From NCBI RefSeq assembly GCF_026130545.1, contig NZ_JAMOIM010000004.1, forward strand, positions 1 through 64,000: a stretch of DNA of 64,000 nucleotides, given 5' to 3'. Positions within the stretch are counted from its first letter, which is position 1. Every line of letters begins with the position of its first letter. This document shows, piece after piece, positions 8,095 to 17,009 of the stretch. The position numbers were made by a program, and so were the translations under genes. Origin of the DNA: Lichenifustis flavocetrariae (GTDB taxonomy: Bacteria; Pseudomonadota; Alphaproteobacteria; Rhizobiales; Beijerinckiaceae). Below the pieces are notes generated by a model, which made no database searches, was not told the DNA's origin, and saw only the letters and a program-made list of their open reading frames with translations.

Positions 8095-9608
8095 GCCGGT
8101 CGAGCACAGCCGTCATCGACCGGGTGGCACCGGTCGCCACCGTCCATGGCGCGACCAAGCGTTATCCGGGTGTGCTGGCACTCGACAACGTTGCGTTTTC
8201 GATCGCGCCCGGCGAGGTCCGGGCCCTGCTGGGCAAGAACGGCGCCGGGAAGTCGACGCTCATCCGCCTGCTGACCGGCGCGACGGAGCCCGACGACGGC
8301 GAGGTGCTGATCGGCGGCCGTGCGCTGACCGGCAGCGGCCCGCAGCGGACCATCGAGGCGGGGCGGCTCGGGGTGCGCGCCGTCTACCAGGAACTCAGCC
8401 TCATCCCCAGCATGAGCATCGCCGAGAACTTGTTCCTCGGTCATTGGCCGAGCCGCGGCGGCGTGCTCGCGCATGGCGAGATGGACCGGCGCAGCCGCGA
8501 GACGCTCGGTGGTCTCGGGCTCGACCTCGATCCGTCCCGCAAGGTGGAGACACTGAGCCCGGCCGAGCGCCAGCTCGTCGAGATCGCGCGGGTTCTAGTG
8601 GGCGAGCCCAAGATCGTGATCCTCGACGAGCCGACGAGTTCCCTCGCCGCCGCCGAGGTCGAACTCCTGTTCAAGGCGGTCCGCAAGCTCGCTGCGGCCG
8701 GTATCGCGGTGATCTACGTGAGCCACCGCATGGCCGAGATCCGACAGATCGCGGCGAGCGCCACCGTCATGCGGGACGGCAAGGTGGCCGGCACGGTGGA
8801 GGTCGCGGGTGCCGCGACGAGCGAGATCGTCCGCATGATGCTCGGCCACGATGCGCAGGAAGAGCACCTCGTCGAGACGGCGTTGGGCGGCGCGGTCGTG
8901 CTTGAGGTCGCGGGTCTCGTGTCGCGCCCGAAGGTCGCGGGCGTCGACTTTGTCCTTCGTCGCGGCGAGGTGTTGGGTTTCGCAGGCCTGCTCGGCGTCG
9001 GACGCACCGAGCTGCTGCGCGGCATCGCCGGACTCGCGCCGGTTCAGGCCGGCACCGTCACGATGAACGGTCGCGACGTCACCGCGCTTCCCTATGCCCG
9101 GCGCGTGCGCGAGGGCCTCGGCTTCACGCCGGAGAGCCGCAAGGAGGACGGCATCCTGCCGCTGCTCGGCGTCGACGAGAACATCGTGGCGGCCGACTTC
9201 TCGAAAGTGACGGCGTTCGGGGTGATCTCGGCGCCGCGCAAGACGGCGATGGCGCGCGGCATCATCGAGCGGATGGGCATCAAGACGGCCCGCACCGGCA
9301 CACCCATCGGCACCCTGTCGGGCGGCAATCAGCAGAAGGCCGTGATCGGGCGCTGGATCTATGCGGATGCGACGATCCTCTTGCTCGACGAGCCGACGCG
9401 CGGCGTCGATGTCGAGGCGAAGCTCCAGATCTATGGCATCATTCGCGACTTGGCGGCCTCGGGCCGCAGCGTGATCTTCGTATCGAGCGAGCTCGAGGAA
9501 CTACCCAACGTCTGCGATCGCGTGCTCGTCCTCAAGGAGGGGCGCTTCGTCGCTGAGTTTCTGGCGCCGGACATTCGGACGGAGGGGTTGATGGCGGCCT
9601 GCCTTTGA
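8091..9608 (+). CDS. Sugar ABC transporter ATP-binding protein, tandem domains (RbsA/MglA-like)
   Basis: A 505-residue double ATPase. The N-terminal domain has GKNGAGKST, a weak signature (LSPAERQ) and ILDEPTSSL. The C-terminal domain has a degenerate Walker A (GLLGVGRTE), a good signature (LSGGNQQK) and LLLDEPTRGVD. This asymmetry between a canonical N-terminal and a degenerate C-terminal Walker A is normal for CUT2 importers. A GTG start at 8091 overlaps the permease stop by four bases. It powers the first importer of the locus. 58 bases separate it from the araF-like gene, so the second transporter may be co-transcribed. Confidence 0.9.
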   Translation: MSRSSTAVIDRVAPVATVHGATKRYPGVLALDNVAFSIAPGEVRALLGKNGAGKSTLIRLLTGATEPDDGEVLIGGRALTGSGPQRTIEAGRLGVRAVYQELSLIPSMSIAENLFLGHWPSRGGVLAHGEMDRRSRETLGGLGLDLDPSRKVETLSPAERQLVEIARVLVGEPKIVILDEPTSSLAAAEVELLFKAVRKLAAAGIAVIYVSHRMAEIRQIAASATVMRDGKVAGTVEVAGAATSEIVRMMLGHDAQEEHLVETALGGAVVLEVAGLVSRPKVAGVDFVLRRGEVLGFAGLLGVGRTELLRGIAGLAPVQAGTVTMNGRDVTALPYARRVREGLGFTPESRKEDGILPLLGVDENIVAADFSKVTAFGVISAPRKTAMARGIIERMGIKTARTGTPIGTLSGGNQQKAVIGRWIYADATILLLDEPTRGVDVEAKLQIYGIIRDLAASGRSVIFVSSELEELPNVCDRVLVLKEGRFVAEFLAPDIRTEGLMAACL

Positions 9609-9666
9609 GGCCGGCGCCCAAGAACACGCGACGGGCGGTGAACGCTCGATGACATAATCGGAGGAC

Positions 9667-10659
9667 ATGGCAATGAAGCGCACAATCAAAGTGTTGACGA
9701 TCGCCGGCTTGATGGCCGGAAGCCTGTTGGGATCCGCCCTCGCGGCCGAGACCAAGATCGGTTTTGTAGTAAAGCAGCCCGAGGAACCCTGGTTTCAGGA
9801 CGAGTGGAAATTCGCCGACCAGGCCGGCAAGGAGAAGGGCTTCACGGTCGTCAAGATCGGTGCCGAGGACGGCGAGAAGGCGCTGGCGGCCATCGACAAC
9901 CTCGGGGCACAGGGCGCCCAGGGATTCATCATCTGCACGCCCGACGTGAAGCTCGGGCCGGCGCTCGCCGCCAAGGCCGCGGCCAACAACATCAAGATGA
10001 TGACGGTCGACGATCAGTTGGTCGACGGCACCGGCAAGCCGCTTGGCGATGTCCCCCACATGGGCATCTCGGCCAGCAAGATCGGCGAGCAGGTCGGCCA
10101 GACCATCGCAGACCAGGCCAAGGCGCGCGGTTGGGACCTCAAGGACCTCGGCGTGATCCGGGTCTCCTACGACCAACTGCCGACCGCCAAGGACCGGGTG
10201 GACGGCGCGACGAATGTGCTGGTGAAGGACGGCCTGCCGCAGGCCAACATCTACAACGCACCGCAGGACAAGACCGACACCGAGGCCGCGCTCAACGCCG
10301 CCACGACCGTGATCAACGCTCATCCCGACGTAAAGCACTGGGCCGCCATCGGCCTCAACGACGAGGCGGTGCTGGGCGCCGTGCGTGCGACCGAAACGGT
10401 CGGCATCAAGCCCAATGATGTGATCGGGGTCGGTATCGGCGGCGCCGATTCAGCCATCAACGAGTTCAAGAAGGGCCAGCCCACCGGCTTCTTCGCGACC
10501 GTGATCATCTCGCCGAAGCGGCACGGCTACGAGACCGCGAGCGATATGTTCGACTGGATCACCAAGAACCAGGCGCCGGCCAAGCTCACCCAGACGGCGG
10601 GCCAGCTCGCCACGCGGGACGACTACGCCAAGGTGCGCGAGGGCCTGGGCATCCAGTAA
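9667..10659 (+). CDS. araF: L-arabinose-type ABC transporter substrate-binding protein (AraF-like)
   Basis: A 330-residue periplasmic protein with an N-terminal signal peptide ending near GSALAAE. The mature start IGFVVKQPEEPWFQDEWKFA is almost the signature of E. coli AraF (VKQPEEPWFQ.EWKFAD). GFIICTPDVKLG, MTVDDQLVDGTGKP, VKHWAAIGLNDEAVLG and GVGIGGADSA also follow AraF closely. E. coli AraF binds L-arabinose and more weakly D-galactose and D-fucose, which suits a locus that oxidises galactose- or arabinose-type aldoses. A GGAGGAC Shine-Dalgarno precedes the ATG at 9667. The family assignment is strong; the actual ligand is an inference. Confidence 0.88.
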   Translation: MAMKRTIKVLTIAGLMAGSLLGSALAAETKIGFVVKQPEEPWFQDEWKFADQAGKEKGFTVVKIGAEDGEKALAAIDNLGAQGAQGFIICTPDVKLGPALAAKAAANNIKMMTVDDQLVDGTGKPLGDVPHMGISASKIGEQVGQTIADQAKARGWDLKDLGVIRVSYDQLPTAKDRVDGATNVLVKDGLPQANIYNAPQDKTDTEAALNAATTVINAHPDVKHWAAIGLNDEAVLGAVRATETVGIKPNDVIGVGIGGADSAINEFKKGQPTGFFATVIISPKRHGYETASDMFDWITKNQAPAKLTQTAGQLATRDDYAKVREGLGIQ

Positions 10660-10669
10660 GGCGGCCGAC

Positions 10670-12175
10670 ATGGACGCCGCGTCTCCCGTGCTGCGGGTCG
10701 ACAACATCGCCAAGGGGTTTCCCGGCGTCCGGGCTTTGAAGGGCGTCTCGTTCACGGTGCCGGCCGGCACCGTGCATGGGTTGCTCGGCGAGAACGGCGC
10801 CGGCAAGTCGACGTTCATCAAGATCCTCGGCGGCGACTACCGCGCCGACGAGGGCACGATCACGATGGGCGGGACACCCTTCAGTCCCGCGACCGTCAAG
10901 GAGGCCATGGCGGCCGGGATCGCCGTGGTGCACCAGGAACTGCAGCTCGTGCCCGAGCTCACCGTCGGCGAGAACCTGACGCTCGGCCGCTTCCCCAATC
11001 GCGGCGGCATCGTGTCGTTCCGCGCGCTCCACGAGCGGGCCGAATCAGCGCTCGCGGCCGTCGGCGGGGGCATCGGCTCGCGCACCAAGGTGGCCCGTCT
11101 CTCCATCGGCCAGCGCCAGATGGTGGAAATCGCGAAGGCCGTCATGGAGGATGCCAAGGTCATTGCGCTCGACGAGCCGACCTCCTCGCTGTCCGCCAAC
11201 GAGAGCGACGTGCTGTTCCGGCTCATCGACAGCCTGCGGGCCCGGGGCAAGATCATCCTCTACGTTTCGCATCGGCTCGACGAGGTGTTTCGCTTGTGCG
11301 ATGGCGCAACCGTGCTGCGGGACGGGCATGTGGCAGCTCATTTCGCCTCCATGGCGGGCGTCACCCGCGACGAGATCGTGCGGCGCATGGTCGGCCGCGA
11401 GATCAAGGACATCTGGGGTTGGCGGGCGCGGCAACTACGCGAGGAGGTGTTGGCGGTTCGCGATCTGTCGGGCGCCCGGCTGCCAGCGCCGGCAAGCTTC
11501 TCGATCGCGGCCGGTGAGATCCTCGGCTTCTTCGGCCTCGTCGGTGCGGGCCGCAGCGAATTGCTCCGGCTGGTCTACGGGGCCGACATGCGCCAGGGCG
11601 GCACCGTCACGCTCGCGGGCGAGCCGGTGGTTGCCACGCCGAAGGGAGCCATCGGCGTCGGGCTCGTCATGTGCCCCGAGGACCGCAAGGCGGATGGTAT
11701 CGTGCAAGGGCGATCCGTCGCGGAGAACATCGTCATCTCGACGCGGCGGCACTTCTCGCGGTTCGGCCTGATCGACAGCGCCCGCGAGGCCAGCGTGGCG
11801 AATGGCTTTATCGAGAAGCTGCGCGTGCGCACGCCAAGCCGAAAGCAGGACATCGTCAACCTCTCGGGCGGCAACCAGCAAAAGACGATCCTGGCCCGCT
11901 GGCTGGCCGAGCCCGCCTTGAAGGTTCTCCTCGTCGATGAACCCACGCGCGGCATCGATGTGGGCGCCAAGGCCGAAATCTACGCCATCCTGTACGACCT
12001 CGCCGAAAAGGGGCTCGCGGTCGGCGTCGTGTCGAGCGAATTGCCCGAGGTGATGGGCATCTGCGACCGCATCCTCGTCATGCGCGAAGGGCGCGTCGTC
12101 GCCGAATTCCTGCGCGGCTCGTTCGACGAGCACGCCATCCTCGCCGCCGCCCTGCCGGGAGATCACGATCCATGA
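10670..12175 (+). CDS. araG: L-arabinose-type ABC transporter ATP-binding protein (AraG-like), tandem domains
   Basis: A 501-residue double ATPase. The first domain has GENGAGKSTF, LSIGQRQMVEIAKA and ALDEPTSSL; the second has GLVGAGRSELLRLVYG, LSGGNQQKTILARW and LVDEPTRGID. Length and the order araF-araG-araH match the enteric arabinose importer. The gene begins 10 bases after the araF stop and its own stop overlaps the araH ATG by four bases. It is a cytoplasmic membrane-associated energiser for the second importer of the cluster. Confidence 0.88.
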   Translation: MDAASPVLRVDNIAKGFPGVRALKGVSFTVPAGTVHGLLGENGAGKSTFIKILGGDYRADEGTITMGGTPFSPATVKEAMAAGIAVVHQELQLVPELTVGENLTLGRFPNRGGIVSFRALHERAESALAAVGGGIGSRTKVARLSIGQRQMVEIAKAVMEDAKVIALDEPTSSLSANESDVLFRLIDSLRARGKIILYVSHRLDEVFRLCDGATVLRDGHVAAHFASMAGVTRDEIVRRMVGREIKDIWGWRARQLREEVLAVRDLSGARLPAPASFSIAAGEILGFFGLVGAGRSELLRLVYGADMRQGGTVTLAGEPVVATPKGAIGVGLVMCPEDRKADGIVQGRSVAENIVISTRRHFSRFGLIDSAREASVANGFIEKLRVRTPSRKQDIVNLSGGNQQKTILARWLAEPALKVLLVDEPTRGIDVGAKAEIYAILYDLAEKGLAVGVVSSELPEVMGICDRILVMREGRVVAEFLRGSFDEHAILAAALPGDHDP

Positions 12176-13119
12176 ACCACCTGCGCCGGCTCATCCTGGG
12201 CGAGCAGGGCCTTGTCGTGCTGTTCGTGGTCGCCTTCGCGGCCGTGGCGCTGCTGGTCCCCAACTTCTTCACCGAACGCAACATGCTGGGGTTGCTGCAA
12301 TCGGTCGTCACGATCGGCATCGTCTCGGGCAGCATGATGCTGTGCCTCGCCTCGCGCGATTTCGACCTGTCGGTCGGCTCGACCGTGGCCTTCGCCGGCA
12401 TGGCGGCCGTCATGGGCTCGAACATGACCGGCAGCGTCACGCTGGGAGTAGGGCTGGCGCTGCTCGCCGGGCTGGTGGTGGGGACCGTCAACGGCGTGGT
12501 CATCGCACGCCTGCGCATCAATGCGCTGATCGCCACACTGGCGACGCTGCAGATCGTGCGCGGCCTGGCTCTCATCGCCAGCAACGGCCGGGCCGTGGGT
12601 GTGAACGAGCCGGGCTTCTACACGATCGCGCAGACCGTGGTGTTCGGCATCCCCGCGCCGGTCTGGGTGATGGTCGTCTGCCTTGCCGCCTTCGGCTTCG
12701 TGCTCAACCGGACGGTCTTCGGCCGCAATGTCCTGGCGGTCGGGGGTAATCCCGACGCGACCCGCCTGGCCGGCGTCGATGTGGTCCGCACCCGCATCTG
12801 GATCTTCGCGATCCAGGGCGTGATGTGCGGCATCGCCGGAGTGTTGCTCGCCTCCCGCATCACCAGCGGCCAACCCAACGCCGCGACCGGCCTCGAACTC
12901 TCGGTTATCTCGGCCTGCGTGCTGGGCGGGGTATCGTTGGCCGGCGGCAGGGCCGCGATCTCGGGCGTCGTGGTCGGCGTGCTGATCCTGGGGATCGCCG
13001 AGAACGCCATGAACCTCCTCAACATCCAAGCCTTCTACCAATATCTGGTGCGCGGGCTCATCCTGCTCCTGGCCGTGATGCTGGATAACCTTCGCAGCCG
13101 CGCCTTGCGGCGCTCTTGA
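12172..13119 (+). CDS. araH: L-arabinose-type ABC transporter permease (AraH-like)
   Basis: A 315-residue integral membrane protein of the BPD_transp_2 family with about nine hydrophobic spans. SRDFDLSVGSTVAFAGM (about 62-78), INALIATLATLQIVRGL, GGNPDATRLAGVDV and the late GGVSLAGGRAAISGVVVG are all expected elements; the SRDFDLSVG form is typical of AraH. It completes the second importer. The ATG overlaps the araG stop. No terminator hairpin is evident after its TGA at 13117-13119. Confidence 0.88.
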   Translation: MNHLRRLILGEQGLVVLFVVAFAAVALLVPNFFTERNMLGLLQSVVTIGIVSGSMMLCLASRDFDLSVGSTVAFAGMAAVMGSNMTGSVTLGVGLALLAGLVVGTVNGVVIARLRINALIATLATLQIVRGLALIASNGRAVGVNEPGFYTIAQTVVFGIPAPVWVMVVCLAAFGFVLNRTVFGRNVLAVGGNPDATRLAGVDVVRTRIWIFAIQGVMCGIAGVLLASRITSGQPNAATGLELSVISACVLGGVSLAGGRAAISGVVVGVLILGIAENAMNLLNIQAFYQYLVRGLILLLAVMLDNLRSRALRRS

Positions 13120-14037
13120 TTTACAGGTCTGGTCCGCGGCCTCTGCAAATTCATGCAGGTAGTGCGGGTGACTCACAGCGGCTTCCGGGAGCGGTCGCGA
13201 GTTTGCTGTGGGTCCGGGATAGGGGCAATGCAGTCCAGCTGCTCTACGGTTCAAGCTCGCCGAGAGCGGAACGGCGACATCTTGAGGGACGCGGCAAAGA
13301 GCCGATATGAACTCTTGTGAGTTCCAGTGATGGTGGTTGTCCAAGAGTCGCAGGTCCGAACCGGACAATTTACCTTTTTTCTTGCTGCTCCGGCGCGGTG
13401 GATATGTCCGCCCCAGGCTTGAACTCGATCTGGCGAGGCGACACGACTCCGAACGATCTTCATGAGACAGACCGTCGTGGTCTCCTTCGCACGGCCGGCG
13501 CGCGCTTGCCACGAGCATCGTCGCGGCCTCGCCCTTGGTCGCGCAGACTGCACAAGCGGCATCATAAAAAGGTAATCTGCTGGCGAGGCTCCGGAGGCAA
13601 AACCTCTCCCAACATATGATTTGATCCAAGGCTGGCTACCACAATGCCGCGAGCTGATGAAGCGCACCCGAAGGATAAAGAAGAAGGAAGCAGGTCTTTG
13701 CCAGGCCAAGTCTACCAGCGTTGTGCCTCAAACGTCATTTCTAGCCTAAAACATCAATCGGAGTGTCCACGTCATTCAGAAGCGATATGCAATCTGGCGG
13801 AACTGTCGAGTGTCTCGGACACCTTGATCCTTCTCTCTTTTGACAAAAAAGTATCGATGCTGCGCTGCAAAGTGCGTAGTCAGGACCGTTTGCATCGGCC
13901 ATCTTGCTGTCAAGAGTTGGCCCGCAGTGGCCACGGTGCCTGAAAAGCACTCAATCAAGCTTGGGTCCTGGATCAAAGTCTCGCAGCATGACTCAGCCAA
14001 TGAGCGGCTTAGGGGACGGAACGGGAGGGAGGACGTT
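13120..14037. other. 918-base stretch without a supported gene
   Basis: Between araH and the AraC-type gene, no frame on either strand shows a recognisable family or a consistent Shine-Dalgarno-start pair. Base composition is more mixed and richer in A/T patches than the flanks (for example around 13375 and 13565), which suggests decayed or acquired DNA. No clear inverted repeats or transposase motifs were identified. The last bases (about 14021-14032) hold the Shine-Dalgarno for the AraC-type gene. Confidence 0.5.
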
Positions 14038-14919
14038 TTGGAACCTGATCTCGAACTCGTTGGCGTGCGCGACGATCAGTCGTTCAAGATATGGTCGCAC
14101 GGCTATCCGTTTCGAACCGTGCGGTGGCATTTCCATCCTGAATATGAATTGCATCTGGTGACAGCGACAGAGGGCGATCGCTACGTCGGGGATCACATTG
14201 GACACTTTCGTGCCGGAGACCTGGTTTTGGTCGGGCCAAACCTTCCACACAACTGGATCAGCGAAATCCCTGCCGGCGAGACAGTAGTTGAACGCTGTCT
14301 GATCCTTCAATTCACGGGCGAATTCATCAACAGCTGCATGATGATCTTTCCAGAGCTCCGTTTCATGCAGCCGCTTCTCGACGAGGCGGTCAGAGGCGTT
14401 CGTTTCGAATCGTCCAGCGCCGAACGAGCCGGCAACCTGATGCGCGAGCTTCTGGAGGCGCAGGATGCGCGCAGGATCGCGCTCTTCATCAGCATCCTAG
14501 ACGTGATCGGACATGCGGAACAGCAGACACCGCTCGCGAGCATTGGCTTTCAACCGCAACCCTCGGCCTATCTGTCCACCAGCATGAACCTGGTGCTCCA
14601 GCACATCGGTCGAAACTTCACCCTCGATCTGAACGAAACCGAACTCGCCAGGCTGAGCCGCCAGAGTGTCAGCACCTTCGCACGCTCGTTTCGCAAGCAC
14701 ACGGGCATGACCTTCGTTCAATACGTGAACGCGCTGCGGATTGAACTCGCATGCCAATACCTCGGTCAAAACGACCTGACCATTATGGCGATCTGCCACG
14801 AGGTCGGCTTCAACAACGTTTCGAATTTCAACCGGCAGTTCCTGGCCTTCAAGGGCATGTCGCCCTCGAAGTTTCGCAGCATGCGGCGCGACAGCAGCCG
14901 CTTCGCCTCGGCAGCCTGA
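14038..14919 (+). CDS. AraC-family transcriptional regulator of the pentitol operon
   Basis: A 293-residue protein: N-terminal cupin sensor (VRWHFHPEYELHLVTA, then VGPNLPHNWIS) and two C-terminal helix-turn-helix motifs (LARLSRQSVSTFARSFRKHTG; IMAICHEVGFNNVSNFNRQFLAFKGMSPSKFR in two parts). The start is taken as TTG at 14038 because a strong GGGAGGGAGG lies five bases upstream and homologous proteins begin just before PDLELV; longer in-frame extensions upstream lack such a signal. It is divergent from nothing and lies 104 bases ahead of the binding-protein gene, so it probably activates that operon in response to its sugar or polyol. Confidence 0.88.
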   Translation: MEPDLELVGVRDDQSFKIWSHGYPFRTVRWHFHPEYELHLVTATEGDRYVGDHIGHFRAGDLVLVGPNLPHNWISEIPAGETVVERCLILQFTGEFINSCMMIFPELRFMQPLLDEAVRGVRFESSSAERAGNLMRELLEAQDARRIALFISILDVIGHAEQQTPLASIGFQPQPSAYLSTSMNLVLQHIGRNFTLDLNETELARLSRQSVSTFARSFRKHTGMTFVQYVNALRIELACQYLGQNDLTIMAICHEVGFNNVSNFNRQFLAFKGMSPSKFRSMRRDSSRFASAA

Positions 14920-15023
14920 ACCGTCGGGACCATTCCGCGGCGCGATAACACGTTCGCGCGCCACGGATTCCCTCACACTTGAACGTCGATATCTGGCTCC
15001 AGTCCAGAGAAGAGGAAACACCC

Positions 15024-16109
15024 ATGATCCAGCCTTTGACCTTCCCACGTTTCGGTGCCGCGGCGGCTTTCGCCCTGACTCTGCTCGGCGGGACTGCGGC
15101 CCACGCGGCACCGTTGTCGAACGTGACCGTCGCGTTCCTGATGCCCGACCAGGGCTCGACCCGCTACGAGGAGCACGACCATCCGGGCTTCGTGGCCGAG
15201 ATGACGAAACTCTGCCCGACCTGCAAGGTCCTGTACCAGAACGCCAACGGCGACGCGTCGCGCCAGCAGCAGCAATTCAACTCGGTGATCTCGCAGGGCG
15301 CCAAGGCGATCGTGCTCGACCCGGTCGATTCCACCGCGGCGGCCTCGCTGGTAAAACAGGCGCAAGCGCAAGGCATCAAGGTGATCGCCTATGACCGGCC
15401 GATCCCGTCCACCCCGGCCGACTATTACGTGTCGTTCAACAACGAGGAGATCGGCAAGGCGATCGCCAAGTCGCTTGTCGATCATCTCAAGTCGACAAAG
15501 GTGGCCGCGTCGGATGTCGGCATCCTGGAGATCAACGGCTCGCCGACCGATGCGGCCGCGGGCCTGATCAAGAAGGGTATCCACGAGGGCCTGGCGGATG
15601 GCGGTTACGCAACGCTCGCGGAATATGATACGCCCGAATGGTTGCCTTCAAAGGCCCAGCAATGGGCAAGCGGTCAGATCTCGCGCTTCCAGAAGAAGAT
15701 CGTGGGCGTTGTGGCGGCCAATGACGGAACCGGTGGCGCCGCGGTTGCGGCCTTCAAGGCGGCAGGCGTCGATCCCGTGCCACCGGTGACAGGCAACGAT
15801 GCCACTATCGCCGGACTGCAGCTCATCATCTCGGGCGATCAATATAACACCATCTCGAAGCCAAGCGAGATCGTCGCGGCAGCCGCCGCCGATGTGGCGG
15901 TCGCGCTGCTCAGCGGCGAGACGCCGAAGGCCGAGACGACGCTCTTCGACACGCCCTCCAAATTGTTCGTTCCAGCGCTCGTCACGGCCGAGAACCTCAA
16001 GGCCGAGATCGTCGACAAGATGGTCAACGGCAAACCGATAGAGACCGCGGCGGTTCTCTGCACCGACCGATATGCCGAGGGCTGCAAGAAACTCGGCATC
16101 ACGCCCTGA
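15024..16109 (+). CDS. Sugar/polyol ABC transporter substrate-binding protein (XylF-like fold)
   Basis: A 361-residue secreted protein. The signal peptide ends near GTAAHAA, then NVTVAFLMPDQGSTRYEEHD, VLYQNANGDASRQQQQ, AIVLDPVDSTAA and VIAYDRPI follow the xylose-binding XylF type, with the RYE-D pattern of the ligand pocket. ATG at 15024 has GAAGAGG eight bases upstream. It is the first structural gene after the AraC regulator. Downstream genes encode a ribitol-type dehydrogenase and an FGGY kinase, so the ligand may be a pentitol rather than xylose. Four cysteines in the mature part (CPTC near the start; CTD..C near the end) could make disulfides. Confidence 0.85.
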   Translation: MIQPLTFPRFGAAAAFALTLLGGTAAHAAPLSNVTVAFLMPDQGSTRYEEHDHPGFVAEMTKLCPTCKVLYQNANGDASRQQQQFNSVISQGAKAIVLDPVDSTAAASLVKQAQAQGIKVIAYDRPIPSTPADYYVSFNNEEIGKAIAKSLVDHLKSTKVAASDVGILEINGSPTDAAAGLIKKGIHEGLADGGYATLAEYDTPEWLPSKAQQWASGQISRFQKKIVGVVAANDGTGGAAVAAFKAAGVDPVPPVTGNDATIAGLQLIISGDQYNTISKPSEIVAAAAADVAVALLSGETPKAETTLFDTPSKLFVPALVTAENLKAEIVDKMVNGKPIETAAVLCTDRYAEGCKKLGITP

Positions 16110-16187
16110 TCAAGGCCAAACGGACCGCCCGCCGGTTTCGGCGTGCGGTCGAGGCCGCTTGTGTCTGATCTTTGAAGGGCCGCGACA

Positions 16188-17009
16188 ATGACAATGATAC
16201 GGGAAGAAACGCCGCCGCCGGGCGACGTCGTGCTCAGCCTGCGCGGGATCTGCAAGCAGTTCGGCGCCGTCTCGGCGCTGACCGACATCGACCTCGACGT
16301 GCACGCCGGCGAAGTGGTGGCGCTCGTCGGAGACAACGGGGCCGGAAAGTCGACGCTGGTCAAGGTGCTGGCCGGCGTGCACCAGCCGACGAGCGGCACC
16401 ATGACGTTCCAGGGCAAGCCCGTCGCGCTCACGGGCCCGAACGATGCCCTGGCGCTCGGGATCGCCACCGTGTTCCAGGATCTGGCGCTTTGCGAGAACC
16501 TCGACGTCGTCGCGAACATCTTTCTCGGCAAGGAGCTCAACCCCTACGCGCTCGACGAAGTGTCGATGGAGATCAAGGCCTGGACGCTCCTCAACGAGCT
16601 GTCGGCCCGCATCCCCAGCGTGCGCGAGCCGATCGCCTCGTTGTCGGGTGGACAGCGCCAGACCGTGGCGATCGCTCGCTCGCTTTTGCTCGAACCCAAG
16701 CTGATCATGCTCGATGAGCCGACCGCGGCGCTCGGCGTCGCGCAGACGGCCGAGGTGCTGAACCTGATCGAGCGCGTGCGCGACCGCGGCCTCGGCGTCA
16801 TCATGATCTCCCACAACATGGAAGATGTGCGGGCGGTCGCCGACCGGATTGTCGTGCTGCGCCTCGGGCGTAACAACGGTGTCTTCTATCCCGACACGTC
16901 CAACCAGGAACTCGTCAGCGCCATCACGGGCGCGGCCGACAATGCGGTGTCGCGGCGCTCCGGCCGCCGCGCCACGCAACAAGACGTCACTGGGGGGCAC
17001 CGGGCGTGA
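16188..17009 (+). CDS. Sugar ABC transporter ATP-binding protein, single domain (FrcA-like)
   Basis: A 273-residue ATPase with one nucleotide-binding domain: Walker A GDNGAGKST (about 48-56), Q-loop VFQDLALCENLDV, signature LSGGQRQTVAIARS, Walker B LIMLDEPTAALG and switch ISHNMEDV. CUT2 ATPases are usually about 500 residues with two domains, as at 8091 and 10670 in this window; this one is the half-size form known from rhizobial fructose-type systems and must act as a homodimer. The C-terminal tail is basic (RRSGRRATQQ). Its stop overlaps the permease GTG by four bases. Confidence 0.87.
   Translation: MTMIREETPPPGDVVLSLRGICKQFGAVSALTDIDLDVHAGEVVALVGDNGAGKSTLVKVLAGVHQPTSGTMTFQGKPVALTGPNDALALGIATVFQDLALCENLDVVANIFLGKELNPYALDEVSMEIKAWTLLNELSARIPSVREPIASLSGGQRQTVAIARSLLLEPKLIMLDEPTAALGVAQTAEVLNLIERVRDRGLGVIMISHNMEDVRAVADRIVVLRLGRNNGVFYPDTSNQELVSAITGAADNAVSRRSGRRATQQDVTGGHRA

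Noticed and set aside
12163-13629. 488-codon minus-strand frame opposite araH and the following gap
   Set aside because: His/Gln/Asp-rich shadow translation without motifs; araH is certain.
13120-13990. Several open frames in the araH-AraC gap on both strands
   Set aside because: No family match, poor start signals, composition inconsistent with neighbours; treated as non-coding or decayed.
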